The translations under genes and the position numbers were made by a program. 64,000 nt of DNA from Myxococcales bacterium. Lineage in GTDB: Bacteria; Myxococcota_A; Bradymonadia; UBA7976; UBA1532. The stretch is from the NCBI GenBank assembly GCA_020633435.1, contig JACKDP010000005.1, positions 434,001-498,000 of the forward strand, read 5' to 3'. A model generated the notes under the pieces. That model was not told where the DNA came from. It did no database searches and saw only the letters and a program-made list of their open reading frames with translations. This document shows positions 17,430 through 26,752 of this stretch, piece by piece (within the stretch, counting starts at the first letter, position 1; each line of letters opens with the position of its first letter).

Positions 17430-18500
17430 GTGGCCGAACAGAAACTCCGCCTGGGCAAGGCGCGCAAGCGGGCGAAGCTGGCTACGCGCCAGGCCCGCAA
17501 GCTGCTCAAGAAGCACGGGCACACCATCGATCCGGCCCATAGCGCCGAGATCACCAGCGCGCTCGAGGCCGTCGACGCGGCCGTGACCGCCCGGGACGTC
17601 GTGGCCATCTACGACGGCCTCAAGACGCTCGACGCCCGCGTCGGCGCCCACCTCGGCCACCTGCGCAAGAGCCCGACCCGCGAGTACATCGAGTCCATCG
17701 GGCTCGCCGTGGGCGTGGCCCTGCTGCTGCGGGCCTTCGTCATCGAGGCGTTCACCATCCCGTCGGGCTCGATGATCCCGACGCTGGCGGTGGGCGACTT
17801 CCTCTTCGTCAACAAGCTCTCGTACGGGGTGCGGCTGCCGTTCACCGACAAGCTGCTGGTGGAGTGGTCCTCCCCCGAGCGCGGCGACGTCATCGTCTTC
17901 GTCTACCCCTGCGACCCCAAGCTCGACTACATCAAGCGCGTCGTCGGCCTGCCCGGCGACGTGGTGGATGTGGACCTGCGGCGCGGCTTCGTGCGGGTCA
18001 ACGACAAGCTCATCGAGGAGCAGGACCTGGGGCTGCTGGCCAACCCGGCCGACTACTCCGGCGACGAGCCCGGCCACGACGGCGCCCACGCCGCCGGCGG
18101 CTTCGGCACCTGCGATCCGCACCGCTACTTCGTCCAGCTCGGCGACCAGCCCTTCGCCACCCTGCACTGCGGGGCGGTGGAGCCGGGGGTGGTCCACGAT
18201 CCCGACGCCACGCCGGCCGACTGGAGCAACATCCCCGACTACCGGCGCTGCGACTACGCCTACACGCCGCCCCCGCGCTTCCCCTGGAAGGTGCCGGAGG
18301 GCCACGTCTTCGTGATGGGCGACAACCGCGAAAACTCTGCGGATTCGCGGTTCTGGGGCTTCGTGCCCATGGGGGCCATCAAGGGCAAGGCCATGTTCAC
18401 CTGGCTGTCCTGGGACTCCGCCGCCTCCTTCAGCCGGCCCTGGGAGAAGATCCGCTGGGGGCGCCTCTTCCGGGGGGTCCACCGCGACGTGGAGCGCTGA
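17430..18500 (+). CDS. lepB: Signal peptidase I
   Basis: Cleaves signal peptides of exported proteins at the outer face of the inner membrane. The 356-residue product has an unusual N-terminal cytoplasmic, basic, coiled-coil-like extension of about 85 residues (KLRLGKARKRAKLATRQARK onwards) before the membrane anchor IGLAVGVALLLRAFVIEAF. The catalytic Ser is in IPSGSMIPTL and the general-base Lys in YIKRVVGLPGD; the box E motif is MGDNRENSADSRFWGFVP. An insertion of about 90 residues with three Cys lies between boxes D and E. GTG 17430 is used, one base after the lepA stop. The pyrR start overlaps its stop. Confidence 0.95.
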   Translation: MAEQKLRLGKARKRAKLATRQARKLLKKHGHTIDPAHSAEITSALEAVDAAVTARDVVAIYDGLKTLDARVGAHLGHLRKSPTREYIESIGLAVGVALLLRAFVIEAFTIPSGSMIPTLAVGDFLFVNKLSYGVRLPFTDKLLVEWSSPERGDVIVFVYPCDPKLDYIKRVVGLPGDVVDVDLRRGFVRVNDKLIEEQDLGLLANPADYSGDEPGHDGAHAAGGFGTCDPHRYFVQLGDQPFATLHCGAVEPGVVHDPDATPADWSNIPDYRRCDYAYTPPPRFPWKVPEGHVFVMGDNRENSADSRFWGFVPMGAIKGKAMFTWLSWDSAASFSRPWEKIRWGRLFRGVHRDVER

Positions 18501-19030
18501 TGGCCGACCGCACGCTGCTGGACGAACGGGCGGTGGATCGGGCGCTTCGGCGGCTGGCGTTGCAGATCCTGGAGGGCACCCCCGATCCGGGCCGCCTCGC
18601 CCTCGTCGGGGTGCGCACCCGCGGCGTGCCCCTGGCCCGCCGCCTCGCCCAGACCATCGCCGCCCAGGAGGGCGTCACGGTGCCGGTGGGCGAGCTCGAC
18701 ATCGCGCTCTATCGCGATGACGTGCTGACCGCCCACCCCGAGGTCCGCCCGACGGTGTTGCCCTTCGAGGTGGAGGGCCGCCACATCGTCCTCGTCGACG
18801 ACGTGCTCTTCACCGGCCGCACCACCCGCGCCGCCCTCGACGCCCTCATGGCGTGGGGTCGCCCCCAGGTGGTCCGCCTCGCCGTCCTCGTAGACCGCGG
18901 CCACCGCGAGCTGCCGCTGCACGCCGACTTCGTGGGCCTGACGGTCGAGACGTCGCTGGCCGAGAGCGTGGCCGTGCGGCTGGCCGAGACGGACGGCGCC
19001 GACCTCGTGGTGCTGCGGGGGGCGGCCTGA
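18500..19030 (+). CDS. pyrR: PyrR: bifunctional pyr operon regulator/uracil phosphoribosyltransferase
   Basis: The 176-residue product is a PRT-fold protein with the PRPP loop VLVDDVLFTGRTTRAA and the PyrR-type segments GVRTRGVPLARRL, DIALYRDD and LVDRGHRELP. PyrR binds pyr mRNA or acts as a weak uracil phosphoribosyltransferase. Its place at the head of pyrB-pyrC'-carA fits a regulatory role. No pyr attenuator was recognised in front of it, since the gene overlaps lepB by one base (TGATG). Its mode of control is therefore not visible, and a leader might act inside the operon or at other loci. Confidence 0.92.
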   Translation: MADRTLLDERAVDRALRRLALQILEGTPDPGRLALVGVRTRGVPLARRLAQTIAAQEGVTVPVGELDIALYRDDVLTAHPEVRPTVLPFEVEGRHIVLVDDVLFTGRTTRAALDALMAWGRPQVVRLAVLVDRGHRELPLHADFVGLTVETSLAESVAVRLAETDGADLVVLRGAA

Positions 19031-19953
19031 TGGCCCGCCGCCACCTCCTCGACCTGCAGAGCCTCACGGGCGCCGAGATCGAGCGGCTGCTCGACCTGGC
19101 CGAGTCCTTCGAGGACATCTCGCTGCGGGCGGTCAAGAAGGTGCCCGCCCTGCGCGGTCGCACCATTTGTCTTTTGTTTCTAGAGGCTTCCACGCGCACC
19201 CGGGCGTCGTTCGAGCTGGCCGCCAAGCGCCTCTCGGCCGACACGCTCAGCGTCTCGGGCTCGGCCTCCAGCGTCGAGAAGGGCGAGACGCTGCTCGACA
19301 CCGCCCGCAACCTGGCCGCCTACCGGCCCGACGTCATCGTGCTGCGGCACAAGGCGTCCGGCGCGCCGCACCTGCTGGCCGCCCACGTCGACGCCTCCAT
19401 CGTCAACGCCGGCGACGGGGCCCATGAGCACCCCACCCAGGGCCTGCTCGACCTGCTCACCATCCGCCGCCACTGCCGCCGCATCGCGGGGCTGAAGGTG
19501 GCCATCATCGGCGACATCGCCCACAGCCGCGTCGCCCGCTCCGACATCGCCGGCCTCTCCCGGCTGGGCGCCGAGGTGGTGGTCTGCGGCCCGCCCACCA
19601 TGCTGCCCACCGGCATCGAGACGCTGGGCTGCACGGCCACCTCCAGCCGCGAGGAGGCCGTGGCCGACGCCGACGTCGTCATGATGCTGCGCATCCAGAA
19701 GGAGCGCGCCGCCGAGGAGCTCTTCCCCAGCGACCGCGAGTACGCGGCGGCCTATGGCCTCGATCCGCAGGTGCTCCGGGCCGCGAAGCCCGACTGCCTG
19801 GTCATGCACCCGGGGCCGGTGAACCGGGGCGTCGAGCTGCACCCCGACGTCGCCGACGGCCCCCGCTCCGTCATCCTGGAGCAGGTGAGCACCGGGCTGG
19901 CCGTGCGCATGGCGGCGCTGTACCACTGCGCGGGCGGGGAGCTGCCGGCATGA
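19030..19953 (+). CDS. pyrB: Aspartate carbamoyltransferase catalytic subunit
   Basis: Condenses carbamoyl phosphate with aspartate to N-carbamoyl-aspartate, the first committed pyrimidine step. The 307 residues contain the carbamoyl-phosphate site FLEASTRTRASFELA, HPTQGLLDLLTI, KVAIIGDIAHSRVARS and MHPGPVNRGVEL, all intact. The ATG overlaps the pyrR stop, and the gene is followed by an overlapping dihydroorotase-like gene. In Pseudomonas and related organisms such a PyrB forms a dodecamer with an inactive PyrC'; the degenerate neighbour here suggests the same complex. No pyrI regulatory-chain gene is present. Confidence 0.96.
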   Translation: MARRHLLDLQSLTGAEIERLLDLAESFEDISLRAVKKVPALRGRTICLLFLEASTRTRASFELAAKRLSADTLSVSGSASSVEKGETLLDTARNLAAYRPDVIVLRHKASGAPHLLAAHVDASIVNAGDGAHEHPTQGLLDLLTIRRHCRRIAGLKVAIIGDIAHSRVARSDIAGLSRLGAEVVVCGPPTMLPTGIETLGCTATSSREEAVADADVVMMLRIQKERAAEELFPSDREYAAAYGLDPQVLRAAKPDCLVMHPGPVNRGVELHPDVADGPRSVILEQVSTGLAVRMAALYHCAGGELPA

Positions 19954-21235
19954 CCGACGCCCTCATCCTGCGCGGCGGACGGCTCGTCTGCCCGACCACC
20001 GGCCGCGACGCGCCGGGCACCCTGGTCCTGCGCGCCGGCCACATCGAGGCCGTGCTGCCGGCCGACGCCCCCGCGCCCGAGGGGCGGTCCCTCGACGCGA
20101 CCGGCGCCGTCGTCGCCCCCGGCTTCATCGACCTGCACTGCGATCTGGCCTGGCCCGGCCACCTGCACCGCGAGGGCCTCGACTCGGGCACCGCCGCCGC
20201 CGTCCGCGGGGGCTTCACCACGGTCTGCCCGTCGCCGGCCACCGACCCGGCCCTCGACACCCCCGAGGCCGTCGCCGGGCTCGTCGCCCAGGCGGCCGCG
20301 CGCCGTCGCTGCCGCGTGCGCCCGGTGGCCGCGCTGACGGCCGGCCTCGCCGGCAAGCGCCTCACCGAGATGTTCGGCCTCGCCGCCGCGGGGGCCGTCG
20401 CCGTGGGGGATGGCGGGCGCCCCGTCGCCGACGCCGGCCTCCTGCGCCGCGCCCTCGAGTACGCCCGCGCCGCCGGCCTGCCGGTCTGGATGTTCCCGGA
20501 GGACGCCGATCTTCGCGGCCGCGGGGTGATGCACGAGGGCCCCGTCGCCACCCGCCTGGGCCTCGCGGGCGTACCCGCCGCCGCCGAGCACCTGGCCGTC
20601 GCCCGCGCCCTCGTCCTGGCCGAGCTGACGGGCGCCCGGGTGCACGTGGGCCCCATCTCCACGGCCGGCGCCGTCGCGCGGCTGGCCGAGGCCCGCGCCC
20701 GCGGCGTCGACGTCACGGCAGCCGCCACCGTCGCCCACCTGCACCTGACGGACGCCGCGGTGGCCGAGCGCTACGCCACCGACCTGCGCGTCTGCCCGCC
20801 GCTGCGCCCCCAGGCCGACGTCGACGCCCTCCGCGCCGGCGTCGCCGCGGGCGTCGTGCAGGCCGTCGCCAGCGGGCATGTGCCCCGCTCGCCCGCCGAG
20901 AAGGCCGAGGCCTTCGCCGAGGCGGCGCCGGGTATGGTGGCCCTGGAGACGACGCTGGGCCTGCTGCTGGAGCTCGTCGCCCAGGGCGTGCTGGACCTGC
21001 CCACCGCCATCGCGCGGCTCACGGTGGGCCCCGCCCAGGCCCTCGGGCTCACGCCGGGGGCCCTCGCCCCGGGCGCGCCCGCCGACGTCGTCGTCTTCGA
21101 TCCGGCCAGCCGCGTCCGGGTCGCGGGCCTGCAAACCCGCGGACGCAATACACCTTTTCTGGGTCGGGCCCTCCCGGGGCTCGTCCGCTACACCCTGGTC
21201 GAGGGGCGCGTCGTCTTCGACGCCGAGGAGGGGCC

Positions 21236-21242
<7 letters not shown>
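19950..21242 (+). CDS. pyrC': Dihydroorotase-like PyrC', probably catalytically inactive ATCase partner
   Basis: A 430-residue class I dihydroorotase homologue that overlaps pyrB by 4 bases. The fold is recognisable: FIDLHCDLAWPG, AAVRGGFTTV, FPEDADL, ISTAGAVARL and LTVGPAQALGL. The metal ligands are gone. HxH reads HCD, the HCED histidine is Pro (FPED), HVST reads PIST, and the SDHAPH aspartate motif reads SGHVPRS. Such proteins in pseudomonads are required for assembly of aspartate transcarbamoylase but do not catalyse dihydroorotate formation. I infer the same role, with a true dihydroorotase encoded elsewhere. Annotation pipelines would simply call it dihydroorotase. Confidence 0.88.
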
Positions 21243-22371
<1,129 letters not shown>

Positions 22372-22387
<16 letters not shown>

Positions 22388-23589
22388 CCCTGGCCGTGGC
22401 CCTGCTCGCCGGCTGCGGCGACCACACGCCGGCCGCCGCGCCGACGAGCGCCGCCCCCGCGAGCGCGGCCCCCGTGACCGCCGCGCCCACCAGCGCCGCC
22501 GCCCCGATGACGGCGGCCCCGACGACGACGGCCCCGCCGGCGCCGGCCCCCCTGGCCGTCGTGCCCGGCCTGCGTGCCGACCTGCCGGCCACTGACCGCG
22601 TCTTCACCGCCGCCCTCGATCCTGCCGCCGACTTCGACCATGTGCTCGGCGCCCGCGGCGACGTGCTCTGGGCCGCCGCGCCCACCGCCGATGGCCAGTG
22701 GGACGTGCGCTGGGTCGTGCGCGGCCCCGGCGGCGTCGCCCAGCGCGTCGCCGTCGTCGACCTGGGCGCCGGCCCGCGCCTTTACGTGGCCTGGGGCGTC
22801 GGCCGCGGCTTCCTGCAGGCGCCGCTGGTGCTGCAGGCCCTCGACCCCGCCACCGGCGCGGCCACCGAGGTCTGGCGCAACGCCGGCCAGCGCAACGAGG
22901 CCGCCGATCTGGCCGCCGCCGACGTGGACGGCGATGGCCGGCTCGACGTGGCGTTCGCCTGGTTCACCAGCAAGTACATGGTCCGCACCCGCCACCTGAC
23001 GGCGGCGGGGGGCGTGGTCGAGGGCCCCGAGATCCGCATGGCCACGAGCCACGCCTTCGGCGACCTGGATGGCGACGGCAAGCCCGACGCCGTCGTCGGC
23101 CGCGTCTACGGCGACGCCAAGGGCGAACCCGGCGATCTCACGGTACATTTCGGCGGTGGCCCCGCCGTGCGCGTGCCGGTCGAGCAGGGCATCAAGGCCC
23201 TGTTCGTCGGCCGCGTGGGCGACGACGCCCGCGACACCCTCTACGTCTCCGATGGCTGGGTGGCCGACTACGGCAAGTCCGCCCGCGCCCGCCTGAGCCG
23301 CGTGACGTTCCAGGGCCGGACCCCCCAGGTCGAGCTGGTGGCCACCTCGCCCGACGAGTTCACCTTCTTCGATCTGAGCGCCGCCCGCTTCCCGCCCGAG
23401 GGGAAGGTCGACCTCATCGCCCGGGGCGAGAAGCGCGTCAGCCGCGTGACGCCCGGCAAGCCGTGGACGCTCAAGCCCCTGGCCGGGCTCCAGCCGGTGC
23501 TGAACACCGCCATCGGCCGCCGGCCGGGCGGTGGCTGGCAGGTCTACGTGCCCGCCGAGCCCCAGACGCGGGCCGTGCCGGTCCCCTGA
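22372..23589 (+). CDS. FG-GAP/VCBS-type lipoprotein
   Basis: The 405-residue product begins MRAGLTLAVALLAGCGD with a lipobox (LLAGC), so it is a probable outer-membrane or periplasmic lipoprotein. A low-complexity Ala/Pro/Thr linker follows (about residues 20-65). The rest resembles a beta-propeller, with calcium loops AAADVDGDGRLDVAFAW and FGDLDGDGKPDAVVGRVYG of the FG-GAP/VCBS type. It overlaps the end of carA by 16 bases, so it may be transcribed from the pyr operon without being linked to it in function. The role is unknown. Confidence 0.85.
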
Positions 23590-23590
23590 C

Positions 23591-24412
23591 GTGCGCATCG
23601 CCCTCATCCACCCGCGCATCCCCGGCAACACGGCCTCCATCGGCCGCCTCTGCGCCGCCACGGAGACGCCGCTGACGCTGGTCAAGCCGCTGTTCAGCCT
23701 GGATGAGGGCCGCGTCCGCCGCGCCGGCCTCGACTACTGGCCCTGGATCGACCTCACCGTCGTGGACGACTGGCGCGAGGCCCTGGCCGGGCCGGGGAAG
23801 CCGTGGCTCTTCACCGCCGGCACCACGCGGCTCTACACCGACGTCGAGTTCGGCCCCGATGACGTCCTCGTCTTCGGCCGCGAGGACCTGGGCCTGGAGC
23901 CCGAGATCCTGGCGGCGTACCCCGACCAGCACGTCGCGATTCCGATGATCAGCCCCCACGTCCGCAGCCTCAACCTCGCCCAGTGCGCGGCGGTCGGGCT
24001 GTACGAGGCGTGGCGCCAGCAGGGGAGGGGGAGCATGCGCAGCGAGGAGGAAGAGGCCCTGGGCGACGCCTGGATGGAGAAGGTCGGCCCCGAGCTGGCC
24101 GGCGCCGAGGCGGCCTGGGCGGGGGGCAACGCCGGCAAGGGCCGCGTGGGCAGCCGCCGCGCGGCGGGCATGGCGCTCAAGGCGTGGCTGGCCCGCGAGC
24201 CGCGGCCCCACTACGGCAAGAACTTCATGCACCACCTCAACGCGCTCGCCGACGACGAGGCCGGCCCCACCGCCGTGCGCGAGGCCGCCTGGCGCCTCGC
24301 CGCCCGGCCGCGGCCCGAGGCGGGCTTCCAGGTCGCCACCCCCGAGCGCCTCACCCCCATGGACGACGCCCGCACCATCATCGCGTGGTGCGAGGCGGCG
24401 CTGCAGGGCTGA
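23591..24412 (+). CDS. TrmH/TrmL-like SPOUT RNA methyltransferase with C-terminal extension
   Basis: The first 155 residues form a SPOUT methyltransferase: MRIALIHPRIPGNTASIGRL, VLVFGREDLGLEPEIL and the knot motif IPMISPHVRSLNLAQCAAVG followed by LYEAWRQQ. The family methylates the 2'-O of tRNA, with TrmL acting on wobble nucleotide 34. The protein is 273 residues long, about 115 longer than TrmL. The extra part (HYGKNFMHHLNAL, GFQVATPERLTPMDDARTII) is soluble and unfamiliar, and may help RNA binding. GTG 23591 follows the preceding stop by one base. Family is firm, exact target is not. Confidence 0.88.
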   Translation: MRIALIHPRIPGNTASIGRLCAATETPLTLVKPLFSLDEGRVRRAGLDYWPWIDLTVVDDWREALAGPGKPWLFTAGTTRLYTDVEFGPDDVLVFGREDLGLEPEILAAYPDQHVAIPMISPHVRSLNLAQCAAVGLYEAWRQQGRGSMRSEEEEALGDAWMEKVGPELAGAEAAWAGGNAGKGRVGSRRAAGMALKAWLAREPRPHYGKNFMHHLNALADDEAGPTAVREAAWRLAARPRPEAGFQVATPERLTPMDDARTIIAWCEAALQG

Positions 24413-24413
24413 C

Positions 24414-25076
24414 GTGCGCGTCGAGGTGCTGCTCTTCGCCATCGCGCGGGAGCGCGCGGGCACCGGCGCGGCGATGCTGGACCTGACGCCGGGCGCCACG
24501 CTGGGCGACGCCCTCGCCGCGCTCGAGGCGGCCCACCCCGGCCTCGTCCCCCTGCGCCCGTACCTGCGCTTCGCGGTGAACGAGGCCTTCGAGGCCGACC
24601 TGGCCCGGCCCCTGGCCACGGGCGACGTCCTCGCCCTCATCCCGCCCGTGGCCGGCGGCGCGCCGACGGTCGCGCTGCACGACGCGCCCCTCGACCCCCG
24701 CGCCGTGGAGGCCCTCGTCCTGGGCCCCGATCGCGGCGGCATCGTGACGTTCCTCGGCGCCGTGCGCGACCACACGGGCGAGCACGGCGTGGTGCGCCTG
24801 CGCTACGAGGCCTACGCCCCCATGGCGCTCAAGGTGATGGCCCAGATCCAGGCCGAGGTGGAGGCGGCGTTCCCGCCCGTCCGCGTGGCCTGCCACCACC
24901 GCCTGGGCGTGCTGCCGGTGGGCGAGCTGGCCGTCGTTGTCGCCGCCGCGGCGCCCCACCGCAAGACGGCGTTCGACGCCTGCCAGCGGTTCATCGACCG
25001 CCTCAAGGAGGACGTCCCCATCTTCAAGCACGAGGAGCGGCTGGACGGCTCCGTGTGGATCGGGATGGGCCCCTGA
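24414..25076 (+). CDS. moaX: MoaD-MoaE fusion, molybdopterin synthase
   Basis: A 220-residue fusion of both molybdopterin-synthase subunits. Residues 1-82 are MoaD (ubiquitin fold, ending DVLALIPPVAGG). Residues 88-220 are MoaE (GGIVTFLGAVRDHTGEHGV, ACHHRLGVLPVGE, AAAAPHRKTAFDACQRFID, PIFKHEERLDG). MoaD normally needs a free C-terminal Gly-Gly for thiocarboxylation; here Gly81-Gly82 is internal. In the mycobacterial MoaX fusion the chain is cleaved after that Gly, and I infer the same here. Molybdenum cofactor synthesis is implied, but no other moa gene is in this window. GTG 24414 follows trmL by one base. Confidence 0.93.
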   Translation: MRVEVLLFAIARERAGTGAAMLDLTPGATLGDALAALEAAHPGLVPLRPYLRFAVNEAFEADLARPLATGDVLALIPPVAGGAPTVALHDAPLDPRAVEALVLGPDRGGIVTFLGAVRDHTGEHGVVRLRYEAYAPMALKVMAQIQAEVEAAFPPVRVACHHRLGVLPVGELAVVVAAAAPHRKTAFDACQRFIDRLKEDVPIFKHEERLDGSVWIGMGP

Positions 25077-25094
25077 GCCGCGGAAGCGCTCGTT

Positions 25095-25106
25095 TTCTCT
25101 AGAGAA
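25095..25106. repeat. 12-bp palindrome between convergent stops
   Basis: TTCTCTAGAGAA lies between the moaX stop and the M16 protease stop, in the middle of a 30-base gap. It may help end transcription from both sides, but there is no loop or clear U-tract, so this is only a suggestion. Confidence 0.25.
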
Positions 25107-26402
25107 TCAGTCCGCGCGCCCGAACGCCCGCACCCGCCCCTTGAGGGCGCGGCGCACCGGCTTGTCGAGCGGCCCCACGAAGCAGGCGACGTGCTCGTCG
25201 GGCCCGAAGGTGGCCTCGGCCACCCGCGCCAGCGCCTCCGTCGGCACCGCCAGCGTGGCCGCGAGCCGGTCCGCCGGATCGGCCGGCGCCTCGGTGAAGA
25301 GGTGCGGCGTGCCGTACATCGAGGCCAGCCCCTCGGCCTGGTCGGCGTTGCAGCGGGCCGCCCACGCCGTGCGGAAGCGGATGTGGGCCAGCTCGTCGTC
25401 CCGCGGCGGCTCCTCGGCCAGCCCGCGCAGGAGGGCCTGGGTCTCCTCCACGAACGCCGTCGCCTTGGCCGGGCTGACGGACGCCCCGATCTCGAAGGCC
25501 CCCGAGTCGCTGTAGCGCTCCCAGACCGCCCAGAGCGAGTAGGCCAGGCCCAGCTCGCTGCCCAGCCGCCGGTGCAGCCGCGCCGACAGGCCGTCGTCGA
25601 GGGCCCGCCGCAGCAGGCGCAGCGCCGCGGCGTCGGCGTGGTGGCGGCCCGGCGTGCGGTAGAGCAGCCGCACCTCCACCTGGCTGCGGCCATCCTCCAC
25701 CAGCTCCACGACCGGCCCGGCCGGCGGCGCGCCGGCCCCCTCGGGCTGCCGCGGCTCGCCCGGGGGCAGGGCCGAGAAGGGGCCCGCCACGGCGTCCAGC
25801 AGGGCCTGCGGATCGTCGGGGCCCGCGATGGTCAGCACCATGTTCCGCGCCCCGAAGTAGCGCGCGTGGTGGCGGTGCAGGTCCTCGCGGCTGAAGCGCT
25901 TGAGGTTCTCCTGGGCGCCGATGACGTTCTGGCCCAGCGGGCTGTGGGGCCAGAGGGCGCGCCGCGCGATGGTGTCCGCGTCGACCAGCCGGCCGTCCTC
26001 GTCGAACTCGTCCAGGCTCTCCTCGACGATGATGGCGCGCTCCGACTCCAGCTCCGCGAACACCGGGCGGTGCAGCAGATCGGCCAGCAGCGCCGCGCTG
26101 TCGGGCAGGCGCTTCGGGTCGAGCCAGTGGCTGTAGCGGCTCGAGTCCCGGGCCGTCCAGGCGTCGAAGGCGGCGCCCATGCGCTCGGCGCGCCGGTTGA
26201 CCTCCGCCGGCTCGGGCACCGAGGCCGATCCCTGGAAGATCATGTGCTCCAGGAAGTGCGAGAGGCCGTGGTCGCCGCGGGACTCGAACCGGGAGCCGAC
26301 GCGGACGTCGACGTTGAGCAGGGCGGTGTCGCCGGGGCGCTGGAGCGCGACGACGAGCAGGCCGTTCTCGAGGCGGTGCTGCAAGCGGGGCGGGGTCTGC
26401 AT
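25107..26402 (-). CDS. M16 family (insulinase/pitrilysin) zinc peptidase
   Basis: A 431-residue single-unit M16 protein beginning MQTPPRLQHRLENGLLVVAL. The inverted zinc motif is HFLEHMIFQGS (HxxEH), with the third ligand in the downstream VEESLDEFDEDG region. The second, inactive-type half follows, with GARNMVLTIAGP and LGSELGLAYSLWAVWERYSD. Such proteins are usually bacterial processing or oligopeptide-degrading peptidases working as dimers. No signal peptide is evident at the chosen start (ATG 26402). It is convergent with moaX. Confidence 0.9.
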   Translation of the reverse strand: MQTPPRLQHRLENGLLVVALQRPGDTALLNVDVRVGSRFESRGDHGLSHFLEHMIFQGSASVPEPAEVNRRAERMGAAFDAWTARDSSRYSHWLDPKRLPDSAALLADLLHRPVFAELESERAIIVEESLDEFDEDGRLVDADTIARRALWPHSPLGQNVIGAQENLKRFSREDLHRHHARYFGARNMVLTIAGPDDPQALLDAVAGPFSALPPGEPRQPEGAGAPPAGPVVELVEDGRSQVEVRLLYRTPGRHHADAAALRLLRRALDDGLSARLHRRLGSELGLAYSLWAVWERYSDSGAFEIGASVSPAKATAFVEETQALLRGLAEEPPRDDELAHIRFRTAWAARCNADQAEGLASMYGTPHLFTEAPADPADRLAATLAVPTEALARVAEATFGPDEHVACFVGPLDKPVRRALKGRVRAFGRAD

Positions 26403-26432
26403 GGTCGCGCACGGTGCCGGGCGGCGCTTTTT

Positions 26433-26460
26433 TTGACAAGGCCTTCGACGGGTGTAGGCT
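26433..26460 (+). promoter_or_regulatory. Candidate promoter for the small membrane protein gene
   Basis: A perfect TTGACA (26433-26438), preceded by a T-run, 16 bp, then TAGGCT (26455-26460). It lies about 50 bases before the GTG at 26512. Confidence 0.55.
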
Positions 26461-26511
26461 CGGTTCTGCCATGTAGGTGTGGCGCCCACGACCAGCATCC
26501 GGGAGTAGACT

Positions 26512-26664
26512 GTGAAGGCACTCGCGCTTTTCGGCGCCGCGGGACTCGTGACGGCTGTCGTCGCCGGCGGCCCCGTGGCCATCGTCATCGGAAATCTCGC
26601 TGTGGTTGCGGCCACTTCCGCGCTCTTCATCTCGACGGTGAACCTCTCCCGCGCCCGCTCCTGA
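26512..26664 (+). CDS. Small hydrophobic protein (50 aa)
   Basis: A 50-codon frame, GTG 26512 to TGA 26664, that ordinary length cut-offs would miss. It has GGGAG just upstream and a perfect -35 with a TAGGCT -10 element at 26433-26460. The product, MKALALFGAAGLVTAVVAGG then PVAIVIGNLAVVAATSALFI and STVNLSRARS, is almost wholly hydrophobic. It could be two short membrane helices with a Gly-Gly-Pro turn and a basic C-terminus. No family was recognised. The combination of promoter, ribosome-binding site and coherent membrane profile is the support. It precedes the TIGR04552-like gene. Confidence 0.55.
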   Translation: MKALALFGAAGLVTAVVAGGPVAIVIGNLAVVAATSALFISTVNLSRARS

Positions 26665-26676
26665 TCGCGGCCGCCC

Positions 26677-26705
26677 TTGCCGGCAGGCGGGGCATGCTCT
26701 AGGGT
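26677..26705 (+). promoter_or_regulatory. Candidate promoter for the TIGR04552-like gene
   Basis: TTGCCG (26677-26682), 17 bp, TAGGGT (26700-26705), 48 bases before the GTG at 26753. The surrounding CTAGGGTGCGCAC closely matches CTAGGATGCGCAC at 1155. Confidence 0.4.
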
Positions 26706-26752
26706 GCGCACCGCGCGGGCACCAGAGCGCGCGCGCTGCCGCCAGGAACCGG

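Noticed and set aside
15482..17608. Minus-strand continuation of the 14936 frame across lepA
   Set aside because: The real gene starts at ATG 15481 with a lipobox signal peptide; the rest is antisense to lepA.
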